A stretch of 64,000 bases of DNA from contig OZ316894.1 in assembly GCA_973895155.1 (NCBI GenBank), forward strand, positions 20,522,001 to 20,586,000, given 5' to 3'. The first letter of the stretch is position 1; the number at the start of each line of letters is the position of its first letter. The DNA is from Marsupella aquatica. Lineage: Eukaryota; Marchantiophyta. This document shows positions 1 to 12,165 of the stretch, piece after piece. Made by a program: the position numbers and the translations under genes. The notes under the pieces were generated by a model that was not told the DNA's origin, did no database searches, and saw only the letters and a program-made list of their open reading frames with translations.

Positions 1-1598
1 ATATACATGAGTATAGTCAACCCATGATCCACGTCCAACACCAATCCTTCTTTGAGTATAAACACGTAGGAAGAGCTTATTTCATAAGGATTCAGAGGTG
101 TCATAATGATCCTGAAAATGGTATTGTATATTGGGTTGATTATAGGGGTCATAGGTTACCTATGCGACAAAACACCTACATGAGAAATGATACCTATCAA
201 AGAGATGAGAGACATGGCAATAATTGTTTCAAAATCACACCATATTCAAGCTACACAATGTGGATTAATGGCCCTATTCCAGCTCTAAAGATTATTCGAT
301 CCTCTCATTGCGATTTTTCCATGATAGAGCTAGCACCTCAAGTGGAAGGAATACTTATTTTCAAAGAATTCAAGAAAAGAACCATTGGTGGGGGACGAGC
401 TTCATTGTGTATGTAAGAAAGTAATTGTAGGAAGCACTTAGAGTCCAATTGAAGGTGAATCTGTCAAGAGCAATTATGTGTGGATTTTAGAAACTACTTA
501 ACGCTGCATGTAGTTGATCAAATTGTATCACAAAAAGCTGCTGATTTAATTAGGCAGTTCCTAAGAATGGATGACCTTTGTGTCTCCAAAATTTGAACAT
601 TTATTTCCTTGTTGTAAATGTAGGATGAAGTCCACATCATTTTAGAATGTTTTGGAAAATAATCATAAAAGACAACACTTTGCACATCACATGAATTTGT
701 TTTGTAAGAATCCAAACTCACAATTGATGGAGTATTCTGACAGGATACCTGGCACATATGAGCAACTAATGAGAAATTAAGTCTACTATGGAATAGGCTC
801 CACCATTGTATGTCAAAGACAAATTTGATACTAGCATACCAAGTGCTCAGACACAAGATTTCAAGACAAAACCATAATTAAAATGTTCAACTTTCCTTAA
901 AAAAATGCATGCTCTCTCTTTAGTTACTTTCTCAGAAACTACATGAGCTAGTTTGTAACTTTTGAGGTAGAAGCTTCGATATCATTTGAAAGCTTATATA
1001 TGACACTTGAATCTTGATCTGGATGAAAATTTGGAGTGACTCATAGAGTTTTGCTTTCAAGCGGAGAGCATGTTGGGGGTCCCAAGTAAGCTCATAATGA
1101 TCTGAATGGAGATACTATCCAAGCTTATAACTCTGAAACTTCTATATACAAGGGCATTAAATTTACAATGGTTTCCAACAACAATGATCCCTTAATTTTG
1201 ATAAAGCATGTTTCTTTTTCCCCAAGGTCCAATTAAAGATACTCAAACTTCATAGAGGTGAATTTTTTCATTGGTCATCCCAGCCCAATCTTGGTGAATC
1301 ATATCTTGGCAGCTGAGATAAGCTCAATCCTGGCTAGCTTTGCTGAGATGGGCATACTGACCAAAAAGCCCCCCAAATTCCCAACTATAAAGAAGAAACG
1401 GGTCACATCCAGCTTCCATACAGTAAGGAGATCAGACAAGACTTGTTGTTTGAAGAACTTGGATTTTGGAGGGCTACCAGTCACTGAGAAGGGCAAGTTG
1501 GGAAAGAGGCTGGTCAAACCCTTAGGAGCAAGAAAGAATGCTTGCACATTGTCAACATATGCAGGACCAACTCCTAGCAACACTCCCTCTCGCTACAA
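1..1598. other. AT-rich stretch without a supported gene
   Basis: Several short frames are open here on both strands, the longest 130 codons at 24-416, but none shows a recognisable motif or a convincing splice structure. The stretch lies just beyond the 3' side of the degraded transposase that follows, so part of it may be decayed transposon DNA. That is inference. Confidence 0.4.
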
Positions 1599-1628
1599 GT
1601 TTTTCACTTAGATATACTTGTCCTTTCT

Positions 1629-2010
1629 CTACTGAATAAAGATAGAGGCATGAATGCTCTTGAATAATGAGATGGAATGTGCTTGTAAATTCTTCCCCAA
1701 GTGCCAAGTGCAAAAAGCATGGAATGCCAAGGGAAAAACTACATCCACAACATTTTGAAGTCCCTTTTGACTCACTATCTTAAATAAAGACAATACTCCT
1801 ACAAGACAACTCTCGGATTGCATCATGCACACTTCAGAACTCTCATCCATAACTCTTCATTCTCTGATGGAACCATGCAGTATGCCAAATTCATGACAAT
1901 GTTATTAACATCTAACAGTGTGGCTACCTATAACATCTGAGGATATGCAAACTTTGTGTGAGTGCCATCTAAAGCAACAAGAGGCCTACAATGCAAATAA
2001 GCCGTTGGAG
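1629..2010 (-). pseudogene. Degraded MULE (Mutator-like) transposase fragment
   Basis: Three minus-strand pieces in different frames together follow the core of a MULE transposase. Near 1932-2005 the translation contains HCRPLVALDGTHTKFAY, which matches the family block around the first catalytic Asp (HCRP..-DGTH). Next, about 1824-1917, comes NLAYCMVPSENEELW, matching the 'PLAFAIVESENKESW' block. Finally 1629-1850 gives KGLQNVVDVVFPLAFHAFC and then TWHLGKNL, matching the VFP..-H..C..H...N block. Frames change and stops interrupt between the pieces, so this cannot encode a working transposase. The motif matches are seen in the sequence; the family assignment rests on known MULE signatures. 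No terminal inverted repeats could be assigned to it. Confidence 0.75.
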
Positions 2011-2235
2011 AAGCCGAAGGGCACACAAACAAAGTTTGAAAGGATCCATCAGGTGCTGTGTATTGCCCACCGTATGGAATCAATGGCCACAACAGTCTTT
2101 CTCTTGTTCAATATGCAGCTGCAACTTTGATTTCTTGCTACGCTACAAAAAAAGGCTACTGTTGAGAAACGAAATGAGTATTGTCTCTGGCGGTTGCTGC
2201 ATGTGCTTGATGAGGATGTTGGTAGAATAAAGTTA

Positions 2236-2700
2236 CATCATCAGTTATCAATCATCTCCATCGGTTGACCTGATATCAGTTGTCATGTCATCTTAGAGAG
2301 GCTGCCAAGTTGCGGCGCCAAAAAAAATGCAAATTTGTTTTTTGATTTTTTCCCTCAAAATTTGATGGAGAAAAAAAACTTTTTTGACTTTTTTTTCACT
2401 ATGGGTGTCCGTACCGTACAGATATCACATCTTGTGAGACCAGCCAAGATGACCAGGTGTCTGTATGATACGAACACGGATTTTTTTGTTGAATTCTTCA
2501 CAAAAATAGTTTTGAATTTTTTTCCATTTTTTTGTCCATACGTCGATCTCGGCAAGGTCAGCTGAGATTGAGTCAATCTCAGCTGCCCAGCTGAGATGCA
2601 CGGAAGTGCGAAGGCCCATCTCAGCTGCTCAACTGAGATTCAAAATTTCAAGGCAGCAAAACTGATAACTGATATCAACGGCCACTGATAACTAATGATC
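2236..2700. repeat. Candidate foldback/MITE-like element with imperfect terminal inverted repeats
   Basis: The sequence near 2237-2250 (atcatcagttatca) returns in reverse complement near 2685-2698 with one mismatch. Further in, tgatatcagtt and gctgcc at 2271-2306 reappear inverted at 2652-2676. The interior contains several inverted copies of an 'atctcagctg' motif around 2560-2640 and T/A-rich runs. There is no coding capacity. Its position just upstream (minus-strand sense) of the MULE fragment could mean a non-autonomous relative, but no target-site duplication was confirmed. Confidence 0.4.
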
Positions 2701-3639
2701 CTTGCTACCCCATGTTGGCACCTAAACTGAAATCACATACACATCCTCACTCCCACAAAAAACACGTTCATTTATTTCTTCCAGACAATTCTTGCTCTCA
2801 TTTGAAGTGTGTCCATTATGCACTAGGACAAGTCTTTTCCTGTTTCTTGCTAGTAATTTGACTCAATGTTTCATGTTCTCATCGACTACCATTGCGGATG
2901 AAGATGTACAAAACTTTGCCTATTCTCTTGCGCTGCCTCCCCCAAAAAACCCTGCTTCATTCAAATCCCTCCAGTCTGGTCAGGTCAGTTTGCCTCATAG
3001 TCATCCAAAGCCAAGCGCAGTTCTGTAAGTGAGAGTGTGGACAGAAACTCAAAGTTGAATGGACTCAATGGATTTTTCACCCAAACAGGACCAGACACGT
3101 CTTAACCCAACTAACCATATACGAAAACAATGGCAGTATTTTAATTTCTTAAAAATCATGGCAGTATTGTAATAAGCCACATCTTTAGTGGCAATGTAGT
3201 TAAAAACTGTAAAATATATACTTTGCCATCTTTTTTAATAGCTGGTTTAGCAAAGGAACTTTAGCTAAGTTGAAACAATCACAAAGTGACCATTTTGGCA
3301 TATCAAGGGGAAAATTTGCTTGGTTCGTAGGGTTTTCCCGTTGCTTTCTACCCTTTATTGGGTCTCTTGTCTTTCCTAGAGCCTCCCGTTGAATGCTTTT
3401 TGTCTTTTGGCAGTGTGTTATAAATACTGTAATGCAATGCCAGTTTTGAGCAGGACCTGGGAGATAATGCAACACCCAAATTGTTCTCCTTTTGTTTTAA
3501 AGGAATGCATGCATTGATAAACTAGTGTGCTTCAAATACTCTTAAAATCCACATCACAAAACTCTTTTGACCAGGCTATTCTTTCGCTAAACTATTTAGT
3601 CACTCAGATCTTTCATGAACATCTTTTTTCATCCTTGCT
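2701..3639. other. Intergenic stretch, nothing recognised
   Basis: AT-rich sequence with only short open frames and no recognisable motif, RNA gene or clear repeat unit. Confidence 0.4.
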
Positions 3640-5280
3640 ACTTTCAAGTGCTACTATCTAGAGTGAAGACTCCAGTCCCTAACTCTCAATAGGACAAAAC
3701 TGAAAAGTGAAGATGGACCAAATAAAAGGGATGGGAGCAAAGATTAAAAAAACCAACCTTGATTTGAAATAAGGACAAAACTAATAGTGACTCTCAATAA
3801 GACAAAATAGTAGGGAGGGTGCAAAAAAATGGGATGGAGGCAAACATGATTAACAGTATCTTAGATTGTTTTTTGTCTTCATCTCTATTTATGTTGAAAG
3901 AACGGGTAATCAGGCTAGTTTAAATAAATCTGTGTGTCACCAGAAAATGATGCTCCTATGAACAGAGCCAACCACACCACCGGCATGGACAGTGACACCT
4001 TTAACACTTCACTTGTTGACATCCAGACCTTCAATATCTCCCTTCTGTTGAATGTAAATTGCTCTTCTTGGGCTGGTTACATCTTTCCAACCAGGATAGC
4101 TCTGGTTCACTGTCATGAATAATTGAGAAGGAAATGAATTTCCAAAGATCACTCGGGTCACTTGGTGTCCACTCGTTACATTTCTGAAAGGTTTTTAGTA
4201 TTAACTTTGACATCTGGTATCTCCCTTGATATCCAATAAAATCCTATTTTCTTTGGTTTGATAAACTTTAGGTTTCCAAAACAATCTTTCCACTGCACTT
4301 AATATTGTCAAATTTTATTGAGAACTGAGGGACCTACACATTTTCAAATATGAACATCTCATTTTCTTGCCACATTTCCCTCCTCGATGTAATTTGGGTT
4401 ATATGAGCAAAAAGAGAGTTTGCCTGCAGTCCCACAAATTTATCAGAGTTTTTTTTGGCAGACCTGGAGGTCCATCCAAGGTTGAATTTTGTGGCACTAC
4501 CATTTCTATATTATATTATCATTATATCTAACTACTAAACCTCAATCAAAAGCTACTTCCTGGGCCTACTCTCTAGAGGAAAGATTTGATGCTGTGACTC
4601 TAATTGAGAGTATAACTGAAAATGAGCATGCAAACCAAAAAGGGGAGGGGGCAAATATGAATAGCTAATAACAAGGGATACTTTACCTGGAAGGTTCTTT
4701 TTACTCATCTTTATTTAAGTTACTTATCGTTATCTTACTATTAATTTGCTAACAAAAACTACTTAGACCAACTGTGTAGAGTGAAGACTGTAATTCCCAA
4801 TAAGGACAAAATTGAAAATGAGAGTGAACAAAAAACAGGCATGGGAGCAAAGATAAACAAAAGTGACGTTCACTCTCAATAAAGACAAATCTGAAATGAG
4901 GATGGACACAAAAGAAGGATGAGGCAAAGATGAATGGGAAGTAGCATAGAATTTTCAAAATTTTTGTTTTGTTTTGTCTTCATGTCTATTTACATTCAAG
5001 GAATGGGTAATCGGGCATGCTACTAAACTACTTTTAGGACTACCACCTAACGTGAAGCCTCTAGCCCACTCTTGATAAGGGACATGAATGACACTGACTA
5101 ATTAAGAACAACATTGAATATGAGGAGAGAAAAAACGAGGGGAGACAAATTAAATAAAGGATCAGGAAAAGATAAAAAAGAAATAACATCTCTATTTACA
5201 TTCAAAGAACGGGTGCATGGGTTCTCATATCTATTTACATTCAAAGAAAGGGTGTGAGTCAAGCCACTAGTTCATTTAAG
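3640..5280. repeat. Diverged tandem/dispersed repeat family
   Basis: Related blocks recur at about 3655-3790, 3790-3915, 4560-4680, 4770-4935, 4985-5060 and 5180-5270. Shared elements include 'agagtgaagact', 'ctctcaataagacaaaa', 'gatgggagcaaagat' and 'tctatttacattcaaagaacgggt'. The blocks keep their order but are diverged and interrupted, as expected for an old satellite-like or transposon-derived array. No open frame persists across units. Confidence 0.5.
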
Positions 5281-5489
5281 TTACATAATTCTTGTTAGGA
5301 AGAAAGATTACCGGTGTGTAACCTTTTCTACTAGGTGTCACCATTTCCATAACAGTGTGCCCAGAAAGTCTTGCCCCGTAATCTTTTTTTGGGGCAAGTA
5401 TTATGTACGATAATGACTGTTTGAGCTGGGGTTACTATATGAAACTTGTTCTCACAAAGCTCAAAAAAACTTACAAAGCTCAGAAAAAC

Positions 5490-5730
5490 TTTTCTGCTGT
5501 TGCCAATCAATATTTCTTCACTTTCTGGTCACATGGTTGCCAATCAACATTTTCTTTTCTGGTCACAAGGTTACAGACTAGTAACCCCATACCAACCCCA
5601 TACCGCCAGTCAACATTTTCTCATTTTTTGGTCACAAGGTTACAGACTAGTAGCCCCATACAACAAATAAACATTTTTTCACTTTCTGGTCACAAGGTTA
5701 CAAACTAGTAACCCCATACCAATCGGTCAT
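5490..5730. repeat. Short tandem array, about 70-75 bp units
   Basis: Three to four successive units carry 'caacattttc', then 'ctggtcacaaggttaca', then 'gactagtaaccccatac'. Copies differ by small indels. Non-coding tandem duplication. Confidence 0.7.
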
Positions 5731-6971
5731 TACCCTATTAAGCATCTTTATTTAAGCACCTGGAACGAGTAATGGGGCTAATATTTATTAGATGAACAAG
5801 ACCAAATAGTGGGACCTGAAATCACGACAGGAGAGAAGGAAACAAACGGAAGGAGAGGGACCAGCTCGGAGTACTGTGCTGGGAGGGAGGGAGTCGGAAG
5901 CACGGCACGAGGGAGGGACTAGGGGACAACGGAGGTGAAGCGGAGGGAGGGGCAGGTTGAAATGGAGGGTGAACGCGAGACTGAGCCGAAGGGTTAGGTA
6001 GGGACAGGGCGAAACGGAGAGGCAGGCAACAGGGACAGGGGGAGCAGAGGTACAAGTTGAGGGAGCCATTGAGCCAAGGTGGGTGAGTGATGAGCAAGGG
6101 AGAGGCGAGAGCATCGATCGTGGAACGTCGGAGGAAGCGTTCATAATAACTCGCGGTTTGACCTACAATCATCGTTCCCTCGTCTGGAATCGAGAGCTCG
6201 CTCGCTCGAAGCGCTGTGGGCGGGCAAGAGGGTTCTTCTAATGGAAGTCGTTCGCTCCAACCCACGTTCTTGGTAAGCAAGGCGCTGGCTGCTACGGTGC
6301 GCTACACTACTAGGGCCGTCGGCCTGTCTCGACGCTTTTTGACGCAGTAGTCGAGTCGGTTGGGTCGGTGTGAAAAGAATAGGTTGGATGCGCTTGTGGA
6401 TCGAGGAAAATAGGTTTTGGGGTTCTTTGGTCTGCGTCGGAAGGAGGTCAAAAGGAAGGGGTGAAGAGGATAGTTTTTTGGGGAGTTTTTATAAAGTGTG
6501 TGGAGAGAGGGCGGAGCATTGTTGGTCTGGAGGCGTGCGAATTGTACGCTTGGTCGCACGTCCGGAGCTGGACGGCAGAGCTGTGCTTATGTCGAGCGGC
6601 AGTCGGGAGAGTTGACGCTCGATATGCGGGTCTTTCGCTGATGGTGTTGTTGTTGTGGTTTTTGTTTGTGTTCAGTGCGGATCTCTTACGGTGATATCGA
6701 TCGAGGGAAGCGAAAGAGGAGATCGCATCGGTGGGTTGAAGCTCTTGCTTGTAGTGGTCGCGGTTGGTAGCTCTCTTCCCCTATGACAATCGCGTCTGCT
6801 GACGCCTTTGGAGGTTTCGTTTGCCATACCTTCCGGGAGTGCGACTTTAGCGGAGTGTAGTAGATCTGAGTTCTTCTACCTGTGTGTTCGAGGGAGTGCT
6901 GTTTCTTTGGTTTACAGGTGGGAGCTGGAGGGAGGGAAAACAGGATCAGGAGACGGCAGGTGTCGCTGAAA
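5731..6971 (+). promoter_or_regulatory. Promoter and 5' leader region of the TM9 gene
   Basis: From about 5815 the plus strand becomes GC- and purine-rich, unlike the AT-rich DNA before it, as is common around plant promoters and 5' UTRs. Frames open on the minus strand here have low-complexity Pro/Ser/Leu composition and are not taken as genes. A good 3' splice site (pyrimidine-rich gtttctttggtttacag ending at 6917) suggests an intron in the 5' UTR, which would remove the upstream ATG at 6882. The transcription start and the donor were not identified. Confidence 0.35.
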
Positions 6972-8903
6972 ATGGCGACGAGTATGGCTGCAAAGCGGCC
7001 GCTGTTGTTGTTCGGGGGAGTGCTGCTGCTCCTACTTTGCGCCGAAACTGCCACTGCTTTCTATCTTCCCGGCGTAGCACCCCATGACTTCAATGAGGGT
7101 GATGAAGTGCAAGTGAAGGTCAACAAGATTACATCGACCAAGACACAGCTTCCTTACGAGTACTACTCTCTGGATTACTGCTCACCCGACAAGATCGTAA
7201 ATAGTGCGGAGAACTTGGGTGAGGTTCTGAGGGGGGATCGCATCGAGAACTCACCGTACAAGTTCCAGATGAGGAAGAACATGCACTGCCAGGTTGTCTG
7301 CAAGAAGACGTTCACGGAGGAGACTGTGAAGGCGTTCAAGGAGAAGATCGATGAGAACTATCGCGCTAACATGATCTTGGATAACCTCCCGGTGGCTGTG
7401 GCCCAGAGCGCCGTCGAAAACGAGGAAGGGTTCCCAAAGATCTACGACCGCGGCTTTCTTGTAGGAATTAAGGTGCCCTTCGAAGGCAGCACTGATCCGA
7501 AGTATTATATCAACAACCATTTGACCTTCAGTGTTTTGTATCACAAGGATGCTGAATCGGACCTTGCTCGCATCGTGGGTTTCGAAGTGACGCCATTCAG
7601 TGTGAAGCATGATGGCAAGTCGGAAGATGGTGGCAAGATGGCCACATGCATTCCCAACAATAAGCAGTACGCCAACGGAGGCCTTCCTCCTCAGGAAGTC
7701 GAGGTCGGCGAGATTGTCTTTTATACCTACGACGTAGAATTCAAAGAAAGTGACGTGAAGTGGGCTTCTCGATGGGATGCATACCTTTACATGTCTGATG
7801 ACCAGATCCATTGGTTTTCGATCATCAACTCTCTCATGATCGTTCTGTTTTTGTCTGGTATGGTTGCCATGATCATGATGAGGACTCTTCATCGGGATAT
7901 CACGAAGTACAATCAGCTCGAAACACAAGATGAGGCACAGGAAGAAACAGGTTGGAAGTTGGTGCACGGGGATGTTTTCAGGCCTCCACAGCGCGCTGGG
8001 TTGTTGACTGTGTACGTCGGAACCGGAGTGCAGTTTCTTGGGATGACTCTCGTCACCATGATGTTCGCCGTACTTGGATTCCTGTCTCCTGCCAACCGGG
8101 GTGGGTTGATGACGGCCATGTTACTCCTCTGGGTGTTCATGGGTCTGTTCGCGGGTTACGCATCGGCCAGACTCTACAAGGCGTTCCAAGGCACCGACTG
8201 GAAGTGGAACACATTGAAGACAGCATTCATGTTCCCTGGTTTTGTGTTCGTCATCTTCTTCTTCCTGAATGCCCTGATCTGGGAAGAAAAGTCCTCAGGA
8301 GCCGTGCCGTTCGGAACTATGCTTGCCCTCGTTTTCCTCTGGTTTGGCATTTCAGTGCCTCTGGTTTTCATCGGAAGCTACTATGGATTTAAGAAGCCAG
8401 TGACTGAGAACCCTGTGAGAACCAACAAGATTCCGAGACAGATTCCGGAGCAGGCCTGGTACATGCGCCCAGTGTTTTCGATCCTCATCGGAGGCATTCT
8501 GCCATTCGGAGCAGTGTTCATCGAGCTTTTTTTCATCCTGACTTCGATCTGGCTGCATCAGTTTTACTACATCTTCGGGTTCTTGTTCATCGTATTTTTA
8601 ATTCTCATTGTCACTTGTGCCGAGATAACTATTGTACTTTGCTACTTCCAGTTGTGCAGTGAGGATTATGATTGGTGGTGGAGAGCATACCTGACCTCTG
8701 GATCCTCGGCCCTCTATCTCTTCCTCTATGCCGCATTCTATTTCTTCAACAAGCTCTCTATTAACAAGGTTGTGTCGGGAATATTGTACTTTGGGTACAT
8801 GGTGATCATCTCCTACTCATTCTTTGTGCTGACGGGCACTCTAGGTTTCTATGCCTGCTACTGGTTTGTGCGGACAATCTACGCATCGGTAAAGATTGAC
8901 TAA
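6972..8903 (+). CDS. Transmembrane 9 superfamily (EMP70/TMN) protein, intronless
   Basis: The 643-aa protein is full length for the TM9SF/EMP70 family, nine-span proteins of the Golgi and endosomes implicated in membrane sorting and adhesion. Residues 1-29 form a signal peptide ending ATA before FYLPGVAPHDF, the conserved mature N-terminus. The lumenal domain runs to about 280; TM1 is about 281-303, followed by the family hallmark GWKLVHGDVFRPP (about 327-339) and eight further hydrophobic segments. The C-terminus KID fits the KXD/E COPI-binding retention signal known in plant members. I chose ATG 6972 over the in-frame ATG 6882 because it places the signal peptide at the N-terminus and because an acceptor-like site at 6917 would splice out the upstream ATG. 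No coding intron and no defect is visible. Confidence 0.95.
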   Translation: MATSMAAKRPLLLFGGVLLLLLCAETATAFYLPGVAPHDFNEGDEVQVKVNKITSTKTQLPYEYYSLDYCSPDKIVNSAENLGEVLRGDRIENSPYKFQMRKNMHCQVVCKKTFTEETVKAFKEKIDENYRANMILDNLPVAVAQSAVENEEGFPKIYDRGFLVGIKVPFEGSTDPKYYINNHLTFSVLYHKDAESDLARIVGFEVTPFSVKHDGKSEDGGKMATCIPNNKQYANGGLPPQEVEVGEIVFYTYDVEFKESDVKWASRWDAYLYMSDDQIHWFSIINSLMIVLFLSGMVAMIMMRTLHRDITKYNQLETQDEAQEETGWKLVHGDVFRPPQRAGLLTVYVGTGVQFLGMTLVTMMFAVLGFLSPANRGGLMTAMLLLWVFMGLFAGYASARLYKAFQGTDWKWNTLKTAFMFPGFVFVIFFFLNALIWEEKSSGAVPFGTMLALVFLWFGISVPLVFIGSYYGFKKPVTENPVRTNKIPRQIPEQAWYMRPVFSILIGGILPFGAVFIELFFILTSIWLHQFYYIFGFLFIVFLILIVTCAEITIVLCYFQLCSEDYDWWWRAYLTSGSSALYLFLYAAFYFFNKLSINKVVSGILYFGYMVIISYSFFVLTGTLGFYACYWFVRTIYASVKID

Positions 8904-10742
8904 GGGACTACCAGCAGCTACCCTCATCGGACCATTTTGAAGCAGGGCCGTTAAGATTTTTGGACGGCAGGGCTGGCGAAGGGACTTAATGGAGGGGATT
9001 TATGCGGGCTTCGATATGTAGGCATTTATTTAGAGGGAGGCGTAGATGGTGAGGAGCTCGAGTTCCCCAATCTATTTCCATTGTTGCAATGGAAGAGTTC
9101 AGTGAGCACAAATACAACATGATAGATGTGATGACTCATTCTCCAAGTCGTGAGCGAAAACCGTGGAACGCACTTATCTACATTCCAAGTGGAGCTATTG
9201 GATTTACAGGATAACAATTGTCGTTTCCTCACTCAAGTGGGTTTTTCTACAGTCTCGGTTCTTGTGTACACTTTAGTCGTTTGTACCAGGAGTTGACTTG
9301 TAGGTTCAGCTGCGCTTCTCACTGTTTCATAAGTATCTCCGCGCACTGTATTTCACGATTTGATTCGCGGTATCTTATAGTGTAGGAATCCAACTACTGG
9401 TGAGCTATATGCACTCGGAATCGTTGCACGCTTATAAATAATTTTCTAACTTTGTCAACTCTGTTTTGTAAGATGTCCTTCTTCTTTGTCTCTTTTAATC
9501 AATTAACTGATAGTACAAGTTACTATCGCTACCAGCCTCGTTTGTGCTTTTTAGCATGGAAGATCATCTGGGTTTCATTGGACTGTTGGAGGTCATACTT
9601 CTGTCGTTAGTAGTCGATGATCTAGTCTAGGTCGCGGTTAAGTTGAAATGACGGAAGATGTATATGAGATAATTTTTAGTTCAGGTATCTTTATTTGTCT
9701 CGCTTGTTTTCCTCAATCGTAGTAACAAGGCCACTACGTGCAGTCTCGTGTACTATGTATAGTGCTCACGATCACCATTCAAGTCTTGCGTGGTTCAGCT
9801 AGTTTATTGTTGAAGGTAATGTGCCGTCTACCAATGTATTCACTAGCTACGCTCTAGATGTATATTTGCAGTTACAGGTCTCTTGAGGCATTGATTACAT
9901 TTCATACTGTGGCGCTATCGTTGTTACCGGACAGGCTTGCGATCTAAGACAAGGTAGGTATTTGAGCAATGCCTCGGATGCATTTAGTAATGTCATCAGG
10001 GTCTTCGAAACCAGGCACTCTTCCTGCTGGTAAGATTCTCCGTTTCATTTCGCCTGAACGGGCCAGACATTTGAATTGTTGGGCAAGAGTATATGTTGAA
10101 CCTTGCTTCGTAAATAGTCACTCTTTAGGTTGGTACGGAGAATTCGTGTAGAACAGGTGCATTCAGGTTTGGATTTGAAACATGCGTCAATTCTCAAGGC
10201 TTTTGTTGATTTCTGTAGTCAAAGCGCTTATCTTTTTGTCTCTGGTTGTCATATTTTCTCGCAACGAGTCTGTCTGGGGAATTTAACGTAGTGTCTACAA
10301 GAACAGTGATTGTCCTCTTTCTACGGACGTGACGAATGGAAGAGGGTAATATGAATATCATTTGTTTCAGCATTGCACTTTGTAGATGCTGTGCTTCACA
10401 ACTCTTATCATCTAGAACTGCGAGAGAACAATGTGATTATTGTGGATCCTTAGTACAAGATGCCGTTTTTGCGATGGACCCTTTGATGGTTGTCCAACGA
10501 CTGTTGGAATTCGCCTGGCCGGTCTTAACTGCTTGTTGGTGGCTTTTCCTGTCTTTCGTGCGGCGTTCAGATTGTAAGTGATTTTACTACAAGATATCTC
10601 AGCGTAAGATGGTAGTGTTCAGAAAATGTTGGAAGCTGTCTGTTTGGTCTCTGTTTGGTCGTAAGTGGTTGTAGGTCCCTAATTGTCCACGCGGCGGATT
10701 TTTAGAGCCAACTTGCATGTGGGCAGACCTTGGTTTTCGGGC
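8904..10742. other. 3' UTR and intergenic stretch
   Basis: The first part must contain the 3' UTR of the TM9 gene. Beyond it only short frames occur (for example 10336-10581, 81 codons) without recognisable motifs or homologous context. No RNA gene or clear repeat was recognised. Confidence 0.45.
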
Positions 10743-10988
10743 CCTTAATTCAATGGATGACATTCAAATAGTGACTTGTATAGCGGAGAACCAAGGGCAA
10801 GGGCCCTTAATTTAATGGATGACTTTCGAACAGTGACTGATCACATGTATAGTGGAGAACCAAGGGCAAGGGCCCTTAATTTAGTGAATGGACATTCAAT
10901 AATGGATGACATGCAAACAGTGACTGATGACATATGTAGTGGAGAACCAAGTGACTGATGACATATATAATGGAGAACCAAGGGCAAC
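10743..10988. repeat. Tandem array of about 60-78 bp units
   Basis: Four units, the last partial, share 'aatggatgac', 'cagtgactgat', 'gtatagtggagaaccaa' and 'gggcaagggcccttaattt'. Unit lengths vary through small indels. No coding potential; the open frames here are only the repeat read through. Confidence 0.75.
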
Positions 10989-12165
10989 CTAATGAAGGAA
11001 ATAAGACAAGGGGCGCCACTAATGCTGGTGAAATCCAAATACGACAACTTGAGGAGGGCCCAATGGCACCAAGCGACAGCAAATCCGGGAAAACGCAGGG
11101 CCTCAACTCAGGGTGTCTCATGTGTAATTTTGCAAATTGGGAAGGACTCAGGGTCTGAAAGGAGAGGGCATCAATAGCTTTGTTCTTTGTTAACCTTGAT
11201 AACCATAGATCGAGAGTGGGGCCCAAAAAATTACGCTAATCCAGACGGGTTTTGTTGCTAATGCTATTCTGAGGTGACGGAGAATTGTTCTGGTTTGTTA
11301 CATCTTTACATTGCTGTGCTCCTGCCATCTCTGCTGCCATGGGTTTGGTAACAACTGCAACCAACACTCATTGCTAAGAAATTCCCACCAGAGAGCAAGA
11401 GAAGGAGATGGAAACGAGCACATTGTGTTTGGTGGCCTTTGCCTCCCTTGTTGTTTCTATTGATTGCCTCCCTAGATGGTTCTATTGATTGCCTCCCTAG
11501 ATGGTTCTATTGATTTTTGGTTTGGGGCCACATTATCCTCCAAACAGTGTTGCACATATTGAATTAAAGCTACCCTAATGTGACTGCATTCCCTATTCAT
11601 TCATGATTAGCCATGGTAGCTTTAATTGAGACCTAACAATGGAAATTTTGGGCTACACATACTGTTATCAAGGCATGACCAATTAAGGCAAAGCAGTGTT
11701 GAACCAGGGATTTAGTGTGATCATGCAGTACTGAAGGTCTCCTGCCTATCTCAAGTGTTACATATATCACACTATCAAAGAAAAAAATTGCCAAAGGAGG
11801 AGACATGATCATAAATACAAAAGACCCAATAAAAGGAGAAAATAAGAAATTCATTCAGTACTACCAGAGAACCAAATAACCCGGAGAGTCCCGAGCATCA
11901 GCAAAAGACCTTGGATCGTACTGAGCAACAATGAGCTGCAGACTGAAAACCATGTAAAGCTCTTGAGTAATGAACTTAATTACAAGACACAAGTGAATAA
12001 ATATATTTACATCAATTTCAAGATGTAAAGAAGAAATTGTATCTACAACGGTTAAAGCGATCCACACCAGACGTAACTGTACAATGTTGGCATGAATAAT
12101 CTCTGAATTAGATACAAAAACTCCACGATAAACCCATACAATGGCAAAGAAGCCAATTCACCTCT
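10989..12165. other. Intergenic stretch with a 25-bp tandem duplication
   Basis: No gene recognised. At 11461-11485 and 11486-11510 a 25-bp unit beginning tgattgcctccctagatgg is exactly duplicated, with a start of a third copy. The last few hundred bases before 12166 are likely the 3' UTR of the minus-strand gene that ends there. Confidence 0.45.

Noticed and set aside
24-416. 130-codon plus-strand open frame
   Set aside because: No motif, no splice context and ordinary AT-rich surroundings next to transposon debris.
5788-6280. Overlapping minus-strand frames of 118 and 152 codons upstream of the TM9 gene
   Set aside because: Low-complexity Pro/Ser/Leu composition from a purine-rich plus strand; two frames are open at once, as expected from base bias.
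7251-7967. 238-codon frame antisense to the TM9 gene
   Set aside because: Lies entirely opposite a well-conserved coding sequence; a shadow frame.
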